A stretch of DNA of 64,000 bases, taken from positions 2,976,001 through 3,040,000 of the forward strand of contig NZ_JAPEOQ010000002.1 of the NCBI RefSeq assembly GCF_026341035.1, given 5' to 3'. Below are positions 29,568 through 37,951 of this stretch, in pieces (within the stretch, counting starts at the first letter, position 1; each line of letters starts with the position of its first letter). The position numbers and the translations under genes are program-made. The notes under the pieces were generated by a model, which saw nothing but the letters and a program-made list of their open reading frames with translations, searched no databases and was not told the origin of the DNA. This stretch comes from Streptomyces sp. NBC_01016. Lineage in GTDB: Bacteria > Actinomycetota > Actinomycetes > Streptomycetales > Streptomycetaceae.

Positions 29568-30773
29568 ATGAGTATCGTCCCGCCACCCGCCCGATTCCTA
29601 CCCCGCGGTGCCGAGTCCTGGCGCGACCCCTACGCGATGTACGCGGCCCTGCGCGACCACGATCCGCTGCACCACGTCGAGGACGGCGACCACTGGGTGC
29701 TCTCCCGCTACGACGACGTCTTGGACGCGCTGCGCCACCCCGAGCTGTTCTCGTCACGCCAGGGGCTGACGGTGGCCCGCGACGACATGGCCGCGGCCGG
29801 TGTGGAGGCCGCGCCGCCGCTGGTCATGCTCGACCCGCCGGAGCACACGGAGTTCCGCGGGATGCTCACCAAGGGGTTCACTCCGCGCCGCGTGGAATCC
29901 GTGGCGGACGCGGTACGCGACTTCGTACGCACCCGGCTCGACGCGATCGCCGAGATGGCCGCGGCGGGCGAATCGGTCGACCTCGTCGCCGAACTGATGC
30001 GGCCGCTCCCATGTTTCGTCGTCGCCCATTACTTGGGGGTCGACGAAGCCGACCGGCAGCGTTTCGCGGGCTGGACACAGTCGATCGTGCAGGCGGGCGC
30101 CCAGGGCCACGCGCTCGACGCGCGCGAGGCGGTCGCCGACCTCTTCGCGTACTTCGCGGAACTGATCGAGCGGCGCCGCGCGCACCCGGCCGACGACACC
30201 GTCTCCGACCTCGTCCGCGTCCTGGCCGACGATCCGCAGGCCGTGATCCGGATCCTGGGATTCGCCTTCACCATGATCGCCGGCGGCAACGACACGACCA
30301 TCGGACTGCTGACCACCGCATCCCAACTCCTCACCGAACAGCCAGAGTTACGGGCCCGGTTCGCATCGGACCCGGAGTCGGTCGGGCCCTTCGTCGAGGA
30401 GGCGCTGCGCCTGGCGTCGCCGGTGCAGGGCCTGGCCCGCACCCTCGCCGAAGACCTGAGCCTGCACGGCAGGACCGCGCCGGCCGGGGACAAGGTGCTG
30501 CTGCTCTACGGCTCCGCCAACCGCGACCCGCGCGCCTTCGGCCCCCACGCGGACGAGGTCGACCTGGAGCGCACGACCCCACAACACCTGGCCTTCGGCT
30601 ACGGCCCGCACCACTGCCTGGGCGCCGCGGCGGCCCGCCTCCAGGGACGGATCGCGCTCACCGAACTCCTCGCCCGTTTCCCGCACTTCACGGTCGACGC
30701 GCCCCGCGGTACGTTCGCGGACGGCTGCTACGTGCGCCGGTACGAGACGCTGCCGTTCGCGGCCGGTGGGTGA
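29568..30773 (+). CDS. cytochrome P450 with TTA codon
   Basis: A protein of 401 residues with complete P450 motifs: I-helix AGGNDTT, K-helix EALR, and haem loop FGYGPHHCLG followed by AAAARLQ. Codon 261 (30348-30350) is TTA, rare in Streptomyces and read by the bldA tRNA, so expression is probably tied to development. It starts the run P450, alpha/beta hydrolase, Baeyer-Villiger-type monooxygenase. That order suggests hydroxylation followed by ring or chain oxygen insertion and ester hydrolysis of an unknown ketone or terpenoid. Confidence 0.92.
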   Translation: MSIVPPPARFLPRGAESWRDPYAMYAALRDHDPLHHVEDGDHWVLSRYDDVLDALRHPELFSSRQGLTVARDDMAAAGVEAAPPLVMLDPPEHTEFRGMLTKGFTPRRVESVADAVRDFVRTRLDAIAEMAAAGESVDLVAELMRPLPCFVVAHYLGVDEADRQRFAGWTQSIVQAGAQGHALDAREAVADLFAYFAELIERRRAHPADDTVSDLVRVLADDPQAVIRILGFAFTMIAGGNDTTIGLLTTASQLLTEQPELRARFASDPESVGPFVEEALRLASPVQGLARTLAEDLSLHGRTAPAGDKVLLLYGSANRDPRAFGPHADEVDLERTTPQHLAFGYGPHHCLGAAAARLQGRIALTELLARFPHFTVDAPRGTFADGCYVRRYETLPFAAGG

Positions 30774-30942
30774 GCCGAGGACCCGTTGCGCGAGCCGGCC
30801 TCCGCCGAGGTCTGGACCTCGCGAGGATCTCCGGCGAGCATGGTCCGTGCACGGTACAGCGGCCGGTGCGCGGGGCCGGGCCCGCCTGCCGTACGAGCAT
30901 CACCTCCGAGAAGACGAGCAGGATCGACGAGGGGACGGCCGT

Positions 30943-31887
30943 ATGCCACTGGAACCGGTGACCCAGGCGTTTCTGGCGGAACTGGCCAAGGCCGACGGCC
31001 CGGCGATGCACGAGTCCACGCCGGCCATCGCCCGTCTGCACGCCCCCATCCTCTCCGGTATCAGCGGCCGGGGCCCGGAGGTCGGCGCGGTACGGGACGT
31101 CAAGATCGAGGGCCGCGACGGCGGGCGATTCCGCACCAGGGTGCTGCGTCCCGAGGGCACCCCGCAGGCGGTCGTCGTGTACTTCCACGGCGGCGGCTGG
31201 GTCGTCGGGGACATCGACCTGCAGTACGACCACGTGGGCCGCCGGCTCGCGAACGCGACGCAGTCGACCGTGGTGATGGTCAACTACCGCAAGGCGCCCG
31301 AGCATCCGTTCCCGACAGCCGTCGAGGACAGCTGGGCCGCCCTGACCTGGACCGCCGAGCACGGGGACGAACTCGCCCCGCAAGGCGCCCCGTTGCTCGT
31401 CGCCGGCGACAGTGCGGGCGGCAACATCGCTGCCGTGATGACCCGCTGGGCCCGCGACCGCGGCGGGCCCGCCGTCGACTACCAGGCCCTGGTCTATCCC
31501 GTCACCGACTGCGACCTGGACCGGCCCTCGTACCTCGCCCCGCAGAACCAACTCATACTCACCCGCGACACCATGGCCTGGTTCTGGGACCACTACCTCC
31601 CCGACGAGCGGGCCCGCACACACCCGGACGCCTCCCCGCTGCGCGCCGACAGCCTCGCGGGCCTGCCCCCGGCGCTCGTGTACGTCGCCGAGTGCGATCC
31701 GCTGCACGACGAGGGAGTCGCCTACGCGCACGCGCTGCGCGAGGCGGGCGTCCCGGTGGCACTTGAAGAGGCCGCGGGCCAGATGCACGCCTTCTTCCAG
31801 ATGGCGGGCATCCTGCCGGGCTTCGAGGACGGGCTGCGTCTTGTGGCGGAGCACATCAACAAGTTCGTCGCCGAAAGGACGGTGTGA
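30943..31887 (+). CDS. HSL-type alpha/beta hydrolase (esterase/lipase)
   Basis: A 314-residue esterase of the hormone-sensitive-lipase family. It has the oxyanion motif HGGGW (in YFHGGGWVVGD), the nucleophile GDSAGGN, acid Asp in VAECDPLHDEG and His in QMHAFFQM. The ATG at 30943 has GAGGGG upstream; frames extending further left lack one. Its stop is 3 bases before the next gene's start. Beside a Baeyer-Villiger-type enzyme it could cleave the ester or lactone made there. Confidence 0.9.
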   Translation: MPLEPVTQAFLAELAKADGPAMHESTPAIARLHAPILSGISGRGPEVGAVRDVKIEGRDGGRFRTRVLRPEGTPQAVVVYFHGGGWVVGDIDLQYDHVGRRLANATQSTVVMVNYRKAPEHPFPTAVEDSWAALTWTAEHGDELAPQGAPLLVAGDSAGGNIAAVMTRWARDRGGPAVDYQALVYPVTDCDLDRPSYLAPQNQLILTRDTMAWFWDHYLPDERARTHPDASPLRADSLAGLPPALVYVAECDPLHDEGVAYAHALREAGVPVALEEAAGQMHAFFQMAGILPGFEDGLRLVAEHINKFVAERTV

Positions 31888-31890
31888 GCC

Positions 31891-33483
31891 ATGGCCAACC
31901 ACGACGTGCTCGTCATCGGCGCCGGTTTCGCCGGCCTCTACCAGCTGCACCGGCTGCGCGCGCTCGGCTTCGACACCTGCGTGATCGAGGCAGGCGCGGA
32001 CGTCGGCGGCACCTGGTACTGGAACCGCTACCCGGGCGCCCGCTGCGACATCGAGTCCGTCGAGTACTCCTACTCCTTCGACTCCGAGCTCGAGCAGGAG
32101 TGGGACTGGAGCGAGCGCTACGCGGCCCAGCCGGAGATCCTCGCCTACGTACGCCATGTGGCCGACCGGTTCGACCTGCGCAGGGACGTCGTCTTCAACA
32201 CCCTTGTGGAATCGCTGGATTGGGACGACGCGGCGGAGCGCTGGACGGTCCGGGCCTCCGACGGAACACCCCGCACCGCCCGGTACGTCATCGCGGCCAC
32301 CGGGTGCCTGTCCGTGCCGTCCCGGCCCGACTTCGAGGGCCTCACGGACTTCGCGGGCGAGGTGCTGTGGACGTCCAACTGGCCGCACGAGGACGCCGAC
32401 CTGGCCGGCAAGCGGGTGGCCGTGATCGGCACCGGATCCTCCGGACTGCAGACGATCACCGCGATCGCCCCGCTGGTGGGCTCGCTCACCGTCTTCCAGC
32501 GCACCCCGTCCTACGCGGTGCCCGCCCACAACGGCCCCAACGCCGCCCGCCTCGCCGCGGCGCGGGCGCGCTACCCCGAACGGCGCGAGGTCTCCCGCGC
32601 CTCATCGAAGGGCTTCGACTGCGACGAAGAGGCGCAGGTGCTCGTTGTCGAGACCGAAGAGCAGGGAATCGTAGGGGAGTTGGACCGCCGCTGGGACATC
32701 GGTGGTCTGTGCTTCGGCAGCGGCTTCAGTGACCTGCTCAGGGACGCGGAGGCCAACGAGGCCGTCGCCGAGTACGTCCGCGCACGGATCCGCGAGAAGG
32801 TGAAGAGCCCCGAACTCGCCGAGCGGCTCACCCCGCGCACGTACCCGATCGCCAGCAAGCGGATGTGCGTCGACACCGGCTACTTCGAGGTGTTCAACCA
32901 GGACAACGTCACCCTGGTCGACCTCGCCGAGCGGCCGATCGACCGGATGACCGAGCGCGGGATCCGCACCGAGGACGGGGGCGCGTACGACGTCGACGTC
33001 ATCGTCATGGCGACCGGATTCGACGCGATGACCGGCGCCCTGAACGCCATCGACATCCGGGGCGCCGACGGCCTCGCGCTGCGCGACAAGTGGGCCCACG
33101 GCCCGCGTACGTATCTGGGCCTGATGTCGGCCGGCTTCCCCAACCTCTTCACGGTGACCGGCCCCCAGAGCCCGTCCGTCCTCTCCAACATGATGACCTC
33201 GATCGAGCACCACGTGGACTGGATCACCCGCGCCCTCACGCACCTGCGCGAGCGCGGACTGCACCGCATGGAGGCCGACCCGGACGCCGAGGACAACTGG
33301 GTCAACACCACCAACGACCTCGCCGACCTCACGCTCATGCCGCAGTCCGCGTCCTGGTACATGGGCGCCAACATCCCCGGAAAACAACGGGTGTTCATGC
33401 CCTTCATCGGCGGCGTCGGCCTCTACCGCGACCTCACCGACGGCATCGCGGTGAGCCACTACCACGGCTTCGAACTGAGCTGA
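31891..33483 (+). CDS. Baeyer-Villiger-type flavin monooxygenase
   Basis: A 530-residue FAD/NADPH monooxygenase resembling cyclohexanone and phenylacetone monooxygenases. It has the N-terminal FAD motif VIGAGFAGLY, GGTWYWNRYPGARCD, the NADPH motif VIGTGSSGLQT and ATGFDAMTGAL. The fingerprint FxGxxxHxxxWP is present as Phe154, Gly156, Trp164, Pro165, but the His position is Trp160 (32368-32370). It should turn ketones into esters or lactones if that substitution is tolerated. It is co-transcribed with the hydrolase, 3 bases apart. Confidence 0.88.
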   Translation: MANHDVLVIGAGFAGLYQLHRLRALGFDTCVIEAGADVGGTWYWNRYPGARCDIESVEYSYSFDSELEQEWDWSERYAAQPEILAYVRHVADRFDLRRDVVFNTLVESLDWDDAAERWTVRASDGTPRTARYVIAATGCLSVPSRPDFEGLTDFAGEVLWTSNWPHEDADLAGKRVAVIGTGSSGLQTITAIAPLVGSLTVFQRTPSYAVPAHNGPNAARLAAARARYPERREVSRASSKGFDCDEEAQVLVVETEEQGIVGELDRRWDIGGLCFGSGFSDLLRDAEANEAVAEYVRARIREKVKSPELAERLTPRTYPIASKRMCVDTGYFEVFNQDNVTLVDLAERPIDRMTERGIRTEDGGAYDVDVIVMATGFDAMTGALNAIDIRGADGLALRDKWAHGPRTYLGLMSAGFPNLFTVTGPQSPSVLSNMMTSIEHHVDWITRALTHLRERGLHRMEADPDAEDNWVNTTNDLADLTLMPQSASWYMGANIPGKQRVFMPFIGGVGLYRDLTDGIAVSHYHGFELS

Positions 33484-33505
33484 GCGGGAGCGGTATTGGT
33501 CCGGC

Positions 33506-34039
33506 TCAACCCTGCCGGGCGCTGCCCATTTCGGCAGGGAACGCGCTCGCGTCGCAGTCGAAGCCCTGGATCAGCTCGTGGAGTTTCCAGGCCCCGGAGT
33601 CATTCCGCCGGAACTCCACGATCGTCGCGGCGGTGGCCCCGGCGACCGGCGTGAAGTCGGTCTCCAGAAGCTCCGTGTACTTCTCCACGACCACGACCCC
33701 GGCATTCTCGATGTCGGAGAAGGTGCGCGGGTCGGCGTCCTGATGGATCACCACGCCGACCACCACTCGCGCGTAGGAGGACGCCAGTCGGTCGAGTTCG
33801 AGAGTCATGACCTCGACGAAGCCGAAACCCATCCCGGTCTTGCTGTCCCGGATCATGTTGATGGTGCCGTCGGGGGAGCGGCTGTCGTAGTGGACGACGT
33901 ACGCGGGATCCCCGTCGACGTCGTCGTCGGAGTACGTCGCGGCGACGATGTCGAGATGGCGCGGTGACTCCCCGACGGGGCTGGGGTCCCACCGAAGCCT
34001 GACATCGATCTTCTGCAGTCCCGTCGTGACGCTGCTCAC
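33506..34039 (-). CDS. TerD-family protein
   Basis: A 177-residue TerD/CABP-type protein, with DIVAATYSDDD, VHYDSRSPDG and the GFVEVMTLELDRL core. The family binds Ca2+ and is linked to tellurite resistance, stress and differentiation in Streptomyces. This copy stands alone, without the usual ter cluster. The start is GTG with AGGAGG 9 bases upstream. It is convergent with the monooxygenase gene. Confidence 0.85.
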   Translation of the reverse strand: MSSVTTGLQKIDVRLRWDPSPVGESPRHLDIVAATYSDDDVDGDPAYVVHYDSRSPDGTINMIRDSKTGMGFGFVEVMTLELDRLASSYARVVVGVVIHQDADPRTFSDIENAGVVVVEKYTELLETDFTPVAGATAATIVEFRRNDSGAWKLHELIQGFDCDASAFPAEMGSARQG

Positions 34040-34161
34040 CGAACGCCGCCTCCTTGCCTCGAGTCAACGAGGGGCCATCCCGCCCCCGTGCCCTCAAGTA
34101 TGTCCTGCTACCAGCGGCTTGATGGTCCCTTAACGCAATTCGCGGCCGCCCGACTCGTAGC

Positions 34162-34608
34162 ATGCAACGCATGGCCATCAAACTTGAGAACGTCGCCATC
34201 GCTGTTCGCGACCTCGAAGCAACGATCTCCTTCTTCACCGACCTCGGCCTCACGGTCCTCGGCCGGGACACGGTCAGTGGGGAGTGGACCGATACCGCCG
34301 TCGGACTCGATGGCAATCACGCCAAGATCGCGATGCTCCAGACGCCGGACGGACAGGGTCGCCTGGAGCTCTTCGAGTACATCCACCCCGATGCGATCGA
34401 GACGGAGCCGACCCTCCCCAACGAGATCGGTATGCACCGCGTCGCCTTCTCGGTCGACAACATCGAAGAGGCCCTCGAGACGGCCGCCAAGCACGGGTGC
34501 CACCCGCTTCGCGGCGTGGGCACCTATGAGGACATCTACAAGCTCACGTATGTCCGCGGCCCCAGCGGCATCATCGTGATGTTCGCCGAGGAGCTGAAGA
34601 AGGGCTGA
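34162..34608 (+). CDS. VOC-family (glyoxalase/dioxygenase fold) protein
   Basis: A 148-residue protein with two beta-alpha-beta-beta-beta halves. ENVAIAVRDLEATISFFTDLGL starts the first and MHRVAFSVDNIEEAL the second. A metal ligand set is suggested by the His in the second half and Glu in LELFEY. Members are isomerases, dioxygenases or resistance proteins; the substrate is not readable. A start at 34171 (MAIKLEN) is equally possible, as neither has a good ribosome site. Confidence 0.8.
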   Translation: MQRMAIKLENVAIAVRDLEATISFFTDLGLTVLGRDTVSGEWTDTAVGLDGNHAKIAMLQTPDGQGRLELFEYIHPDAIETEPTLPNEIGMHRVAFSVDNIEEALETAAKHGCHPLRGVGTYEDIYKLTYVRGPSGIIVMFAEELKKG

Positions 34609-34609
34609 C

Positions 34610-34630
34610 GGCCGATCGGGTCAATCGGCC
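34610..34630 (+). terminator. hairpin after VOC gene
   Basis: Arms GGCCGAT (34610-34616) and ATCGGCC (34624-34630) enclose the loop CGGGTCA, starting 2 bases after the stop codon. There is no T-tract. Confidence 0.6.
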
Positions 34631-34879
34631 TCCCGGCTCCTGCGCGCGTGTCGGGCAGGGCGGGAGGCCGTGCGCCGGGCCGTCGCGACGGGCAGGGCCG
34701 AGACCGTGTGCCGGGACGTCGGGGCGTCGGGATGCCGAGCCCCGGGGAGGCTGGGACGATCGGCGGGCGTCCGCTTCGTGCCCGTTTGCGGAGTCGCCGT
34801 GAGGGCGGCGGGCGCACGGGGTGACCTGGGCGCGGGAGCGGCACGGATCTCCCCGGCCCACGGCACGAAAGGCCCACCC

Positions 34880-35569
34880 ATGCACTCTGTACCCGTGAAG
34901 CGGAGCAACCGAAGCGCGCGAGGGCGTGCCGTCGGCGTCGTGTGCGCCGTCGCCGCATCGCTCTCCCTGCTGAGCGCGTGCTCGTCGGACGACGGGGACG
35001 GCACCTCCTCGGGCGCCAAGAAGAGCGAGAGCGCCTCCCAGCAGGACCAGGCCGGCGACGCGACCCCGACCGGCCGGCTGAACGAGGACCAGGCCGAGCG
35101 CAAGAAGCTGCTCTCCGCGACGAAGGTCGGCTGGGACAAGGCGGCACGCACCGCCGAGAAGGAGGTCTCCGGCAGCAAGCTCCTGGACATCGAGCTCGGA
35201 GACGACAACCAGGGCAACCCGGAGTGGGAAGCGGAGGTCGTCGCGTCCGACGGCACGAGCACCGACGTACGCGTCGATGCCGTCACCGGCAAGGTGAGCG
35301 GCTCTACGACGGACAAGGACCAGGACGCGGACGACAAGAAGGAGAACTCCGACAAGCTCGCCGCGGCCAAGATCACGGCGGTGAAGGCCGCCGATACGGC
35401 CACAGAGCGGAAGAAGGGCAAGGTCACCTCCGTCGCCCTCGACGACTCCGACAGCGGGTCCACGGTCTGGTCGGTCGACGTGGTCACCCCTGCCACCTGG
35501 GACAAGACGTCGTTCGACATCGACGCGGCCAACGGCAAGGTCCTGAACGAGCACGTCGACAAGGACTGA
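34880..35569 (+). CDS. PepSY-domain lipoprotein
   Basis: A 229-residue protein. The signal peptide ends at lipobox LSAC (in SLLSACSSDDGD), followed by an acidic and Ser-rich linker. Two PepSY-type repeats follow: the first is about residues 75-140 (LDIELGDDNQGNPEWEAEVV, VDAVTGKV) and the second about 160-225 (WSVDVVTP, FDIDAANGKVL). PepSY domains are thought to bind or inhibit peptidases or to sense conditions outside the cell. The ATG at 34880 has AAAGG upstream; a GTG at 34895 is an alternative. No peptidase or kinase partner is adjacent. Confidence 0.85.
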   Translation: MHSVPVKRSNRSARGRAVGVVCAVAASLSLLSACSSDDGDGTSSGAKKSESASQQDQAGDATPTGRLNEDQAERKKLLSATKVGWDKAARTAEKEVSGSKLLDIELGDDNQGNPEWEAEVVASDGTSTDVRVDAVTGKVSGSTTDKDQDADDKKENSDKLAAAKITAVKAADTATERKKGKVTSVALDDSDSGSTVWSVDVVTPATWDKTSFDIDAANGKVLNEHVDKD

Positions 35570-35704
35570 ATTCCCCCGGCCCCGGACGCGTTCGGCCGAC
35601 CACACGGACCGATGGTTCCTTGGCGACCCCGGGCCATCATGAAGGACGGCACCCGAGGCCTGCGCGGATCACCGCGGAGCACATCGACCGGGTGTGTCCA
35701 CGAC

Positions 35705-36904
35705 CTACGAGGCGTGAGGCGCCGCCGGTTCCAGCATGGTTTCCAGGTTCTTGCGGGCGATCTGCTTGCGGAACTCCCCTTCGTAGGTGGTGTCACCGGA
35801 GTCGTGCATGGTCTGCGTCATCCGGACAGCGGATGCCTGGCGCTCCCATGTGTGGTTCAGGCAGGTGTCGGAGTAGCTGTCGAGCAGGGTCGAGTCGTTC
35901 TTCTCCACCTGCCGGACGACCGCCTTGGCCAGTGCGTCGGCGTCGTGGAGGGCGAGGCTCATGCCCTCCGCGCTCATCGGGGAGATGAGGTGGGCCGCGT
36001 CCCCGAGCAGGTACAGGCGCCCATGGCGCATGGGGCTGAAGACCACTCCGCGCAGCGGCACGACCTGCCTGCTGGTGATCGGACCCCTGGACTCCACGGG
36101 CCCACCGAAGCGAGCCTCCAGTTCGTTCCAGATGCGCTCGTCGGGCCACTGTTCGACGGTGTCCGTGAGTGGACACTGCAAGTAGAGACGGCTCGCGTGC
36201 GGGCCTCGGGTGATCCGCGCGGCGAATCCGCGCGAGTGCACGGCCAGCACGGCCAGGGGATCCGCCGGCGCCTGCGTCATCGCGCTCAGCCAGGCGTAGC
36301 CGAACTCGTAGGTGGAGCTGGTGAGTACGTCGTCGGGGACGGCCGTCCGGCTGACGCCGCGGTAGCCATCGCTGCCGGCGACGAAGGCGCACGTGAGCGT
36401 CCGCGTCGAGCCGTCGGCGTCCCGGTAGCGAACAGTCGGCTGCTCGGTGCCGGTGCCGGTGCCGGTGTCGATGTCGATGTCGATGTCGTGCAGGGATACG
36501 TCCTGCGCTCCGAAGCGCAGGTCACCGCCGTCGCGCAGGAAGATCCTGATCAGATTGCGGACGAGGATCTGCTGCGGGCAGAACGCCCCGTCGACCTCGT
36601 CCTCGTCGTCACCGCCGCCCATCCTCCATTGCCGTTCTTCTCCGTCGATCAGCAGCGGCACACCCGCGTCGGAGTCCCCATGGCTGTAGCCCTCGACGGC
36701 CTCTCCCAGCCCCCACTCGTTCAGTACACGCACACCGTTGGCATCGAGAGCCCCGGCCCTCTGCCGCTGCTCCACGTAGTCACGACTGTGCTTTTCGAGG
36801 ACGACGCAACCGATCCCCTTGCCCAGGAGGAAATTGCCCAGCGTGAGTCCGGCGACTCCGCCCCCGACGATCACGACGGTCGTGTCCCTGCCGGTTTCGG
36901 TCAT
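35705..36904 (-). CDS. FAD-dependent aromatic-type monooxygenase (PobA-like)
   Basis: A 399-residue group A flavin monooxygenase. It has the GxGxxG motif VVIVGGGVAGLTLG, the NADPH/FAD DG motif GSDGYRG and the GD motif LYLLGDAAHLISPMSAEGMSLALHDADAL. The layout matches p-hydroxybenzoate 3-hydroxylase and polyketide hydroxylases, which hydroxylate phenolic rings. A loop near residues 145-160 consists of Asp-Ile and Thr-Gly repeats from a 6-base DNA repeat. AAGGAG lies 11 bases upstream. An AraC regulator is encoded just upstream on the same strand, 173 bases away, and is the likely controller. Confidence 0.88.
   Translation of the reverse strand: MTETGRDTTVVIVGGGVAGLTLGNFLLGKGIGCVVLEKHSRDYVEQRQRAGALDANGVRVLNEWGLGEAVEGYSHGDSDAGVPLLIDGEERQWRMGGGDDEDEVDGAFCPQQILVRNLIRIFLRDGGDLRFGAQDVSLHDIDIDIDTGTGTGTEQPTVRYRDADGSTRTLTCAFVAGSDGYRGVSRTAVPDDVLTSSTYEFGYAWLSAMTQAPADPLAVLAVHSRGFAARITRGPHASRLYLQCPLTDTVEQWPDERIWNELEARFGGPVESRGPITSRQVVPLRGVVFSPMRHGRLYLLGDAAHLISPMSAEGMSLALHDADALAKAVVRQVEKNDSTLLDSYSDTCLNHTWERQASAVRMTQTMHDSGDTTYEGEFRKQIARKNLETMLEPAAPHAS
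36445..36486. repeat. hexanucleotide array inside monooxygenase gene
   Basis: Seven hexamers run in register: CGGTGC three times, CGGTGT once, CGATGT three times. On the coding strand they give alternating Asp-Ile then Thr-Gly residues. The reading frame is kept at any whole copy number, so the loop can vary in length. Confidence 0.85.
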
Positions 36905-37014
36905 GGTTTTTCGAGCTCCTTGCAGAAGGTGGGGCCGCGCACTCCGCGCTGCGGGGGCGGCCGTGCCGCCTGGGCGGCGGCGTACTGACACCACTGTGGA
37001 ACCGGCATCAGCCG

Positions 37015-37028
37015 TCACCAACCGGTGA
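37015..37028. promoter_or_regulatory. short inverted repeat upstream of PobA-like gene
   Basis: TCACC and GGTGA flank AACC in the 173-base gap between the AraC gene and the monooxygenase gene. It is a possible operator; the arms are short, so chance is not excluded. Confidence 0.35.
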
Positions 37029-37077
37029 ATGGACATGTGATACCGAAAACCCGCCAATGTGCCGAGGGGCAGCACAC

Positions 37078-37878
37078 CTAGGGCATCGCGGGGCTGTTGC
37101 GCAGGTCCGCCTGGTAGCTGCCCGGGGTTTGGCCGACGACGTCGTTGAAGGCGTCGATGAAGCTGGACGGGTTCGACCAGCCGCACGCCATCGCGGTGTC
37201 GGTGACCGACGTGCCCTCCGTCAGATGGGCCAGCGCGTGATGGATGCGCAGGATGGTGCGCCACTGGTGGAAGCTCATGCCGAGCTCGGTGTGGAACAGG
37301 CGGCTCAGGGTGCGCTCGCTGGCTCCCGCGACGCGTCCGAGCTCGGACAGTGTCGCGGGCCGGGCCGGATCGGCGTGCAGAAGATCGGTGACGGCACGGA
37401 GCCGGTCATCGTCCGCCTCGGGCAGATGCAGGGACAGCTCGGGGGTGTTGGACAGCTCGTCGATGACCACGGCGAGCAGCCGCTGGTGGGCGCCGGGACG
37501 TGTCTCGGGCCGGTCGCCGGTGAGGGCGAGGACGGCCTCGCGCAGCAGCGGGCCGACCGCGAACACGCTTGGATGCGCGATCAGTTCATGGCACAGCTCG
37601 ACCGGAACGGTCAGCAGTCGCGTGTCGGTGCGGCCGTAGAAGCGGTGGGAGTGGGCGAAGCCGGGCGGCGTCCACGTCACGCGGTTGGCGGGAGCGACCC
37701 AGGTGCCGCGCTCCGTAGTGGTGGCCAGCGTCCCGGCGGCTGCGTAGACGAGCTGGCCCGCCTCGTGGGTGTGCGAGGCCATCGCGTAGCCATGCGGCAG
37801 CCACCCGGCTCCGCTGGGCATGTCCTGCGGAGCCGAGGACTTCAAGGGGGCCGACGACGGCTGGCGGGTTTTCGGCAT
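37078..37878 (-). CDS. AraC-family regulator (cupin sensor)
   Basis: A 266-residue regulator. The N-terminal half is a cupin-like sensor (HTHEAGQLVYAAAGTLATTTERGTWV). The C-terminal half has two helix-turn-helix motifs, with ERTLSRLFHTELGMSFHQWRTILRIHHAL in the first and MACGWSNPSSFIDAFNDVVGQTPGSYQ in the second. It lies between an alpha/beta hydrolase gene and the PobA-like monooxygenase, all on the same strand, and probably responds to an aromatic or related substrate. Confidence 0.9.
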   Translation of the reverse strand: MPKTRQPSSAPLKSSAPQDMPSGAGWLPHGYAMASHTHEAGQLVYAAAGTLATTTERGTWVAPANRVTWTPPGFAHSHRFYGRTDTRLLTVPVELCHELIAHPSVFAVGPLLREAVLALTGDRPETRPGAHQRLLAVVIDELSNTPELSLHLPEADDDRLRAVTDLLHADPARPATLSELGRVAGASERTLSRLFHTELGMSFHQWRTILRIHHALAHLTEGTSVTDTAMACGWSNPSSFIDAFNDVVGQTPGSYQADLRNSPAMP

Positions 37879-37951
37879 CAGGGGCCAGTTTACCGACGGT
37901 ACGAGGCCCTCGACTCCGATGCCCGGGCCGCAGGTGCTACGGACGACCTGC

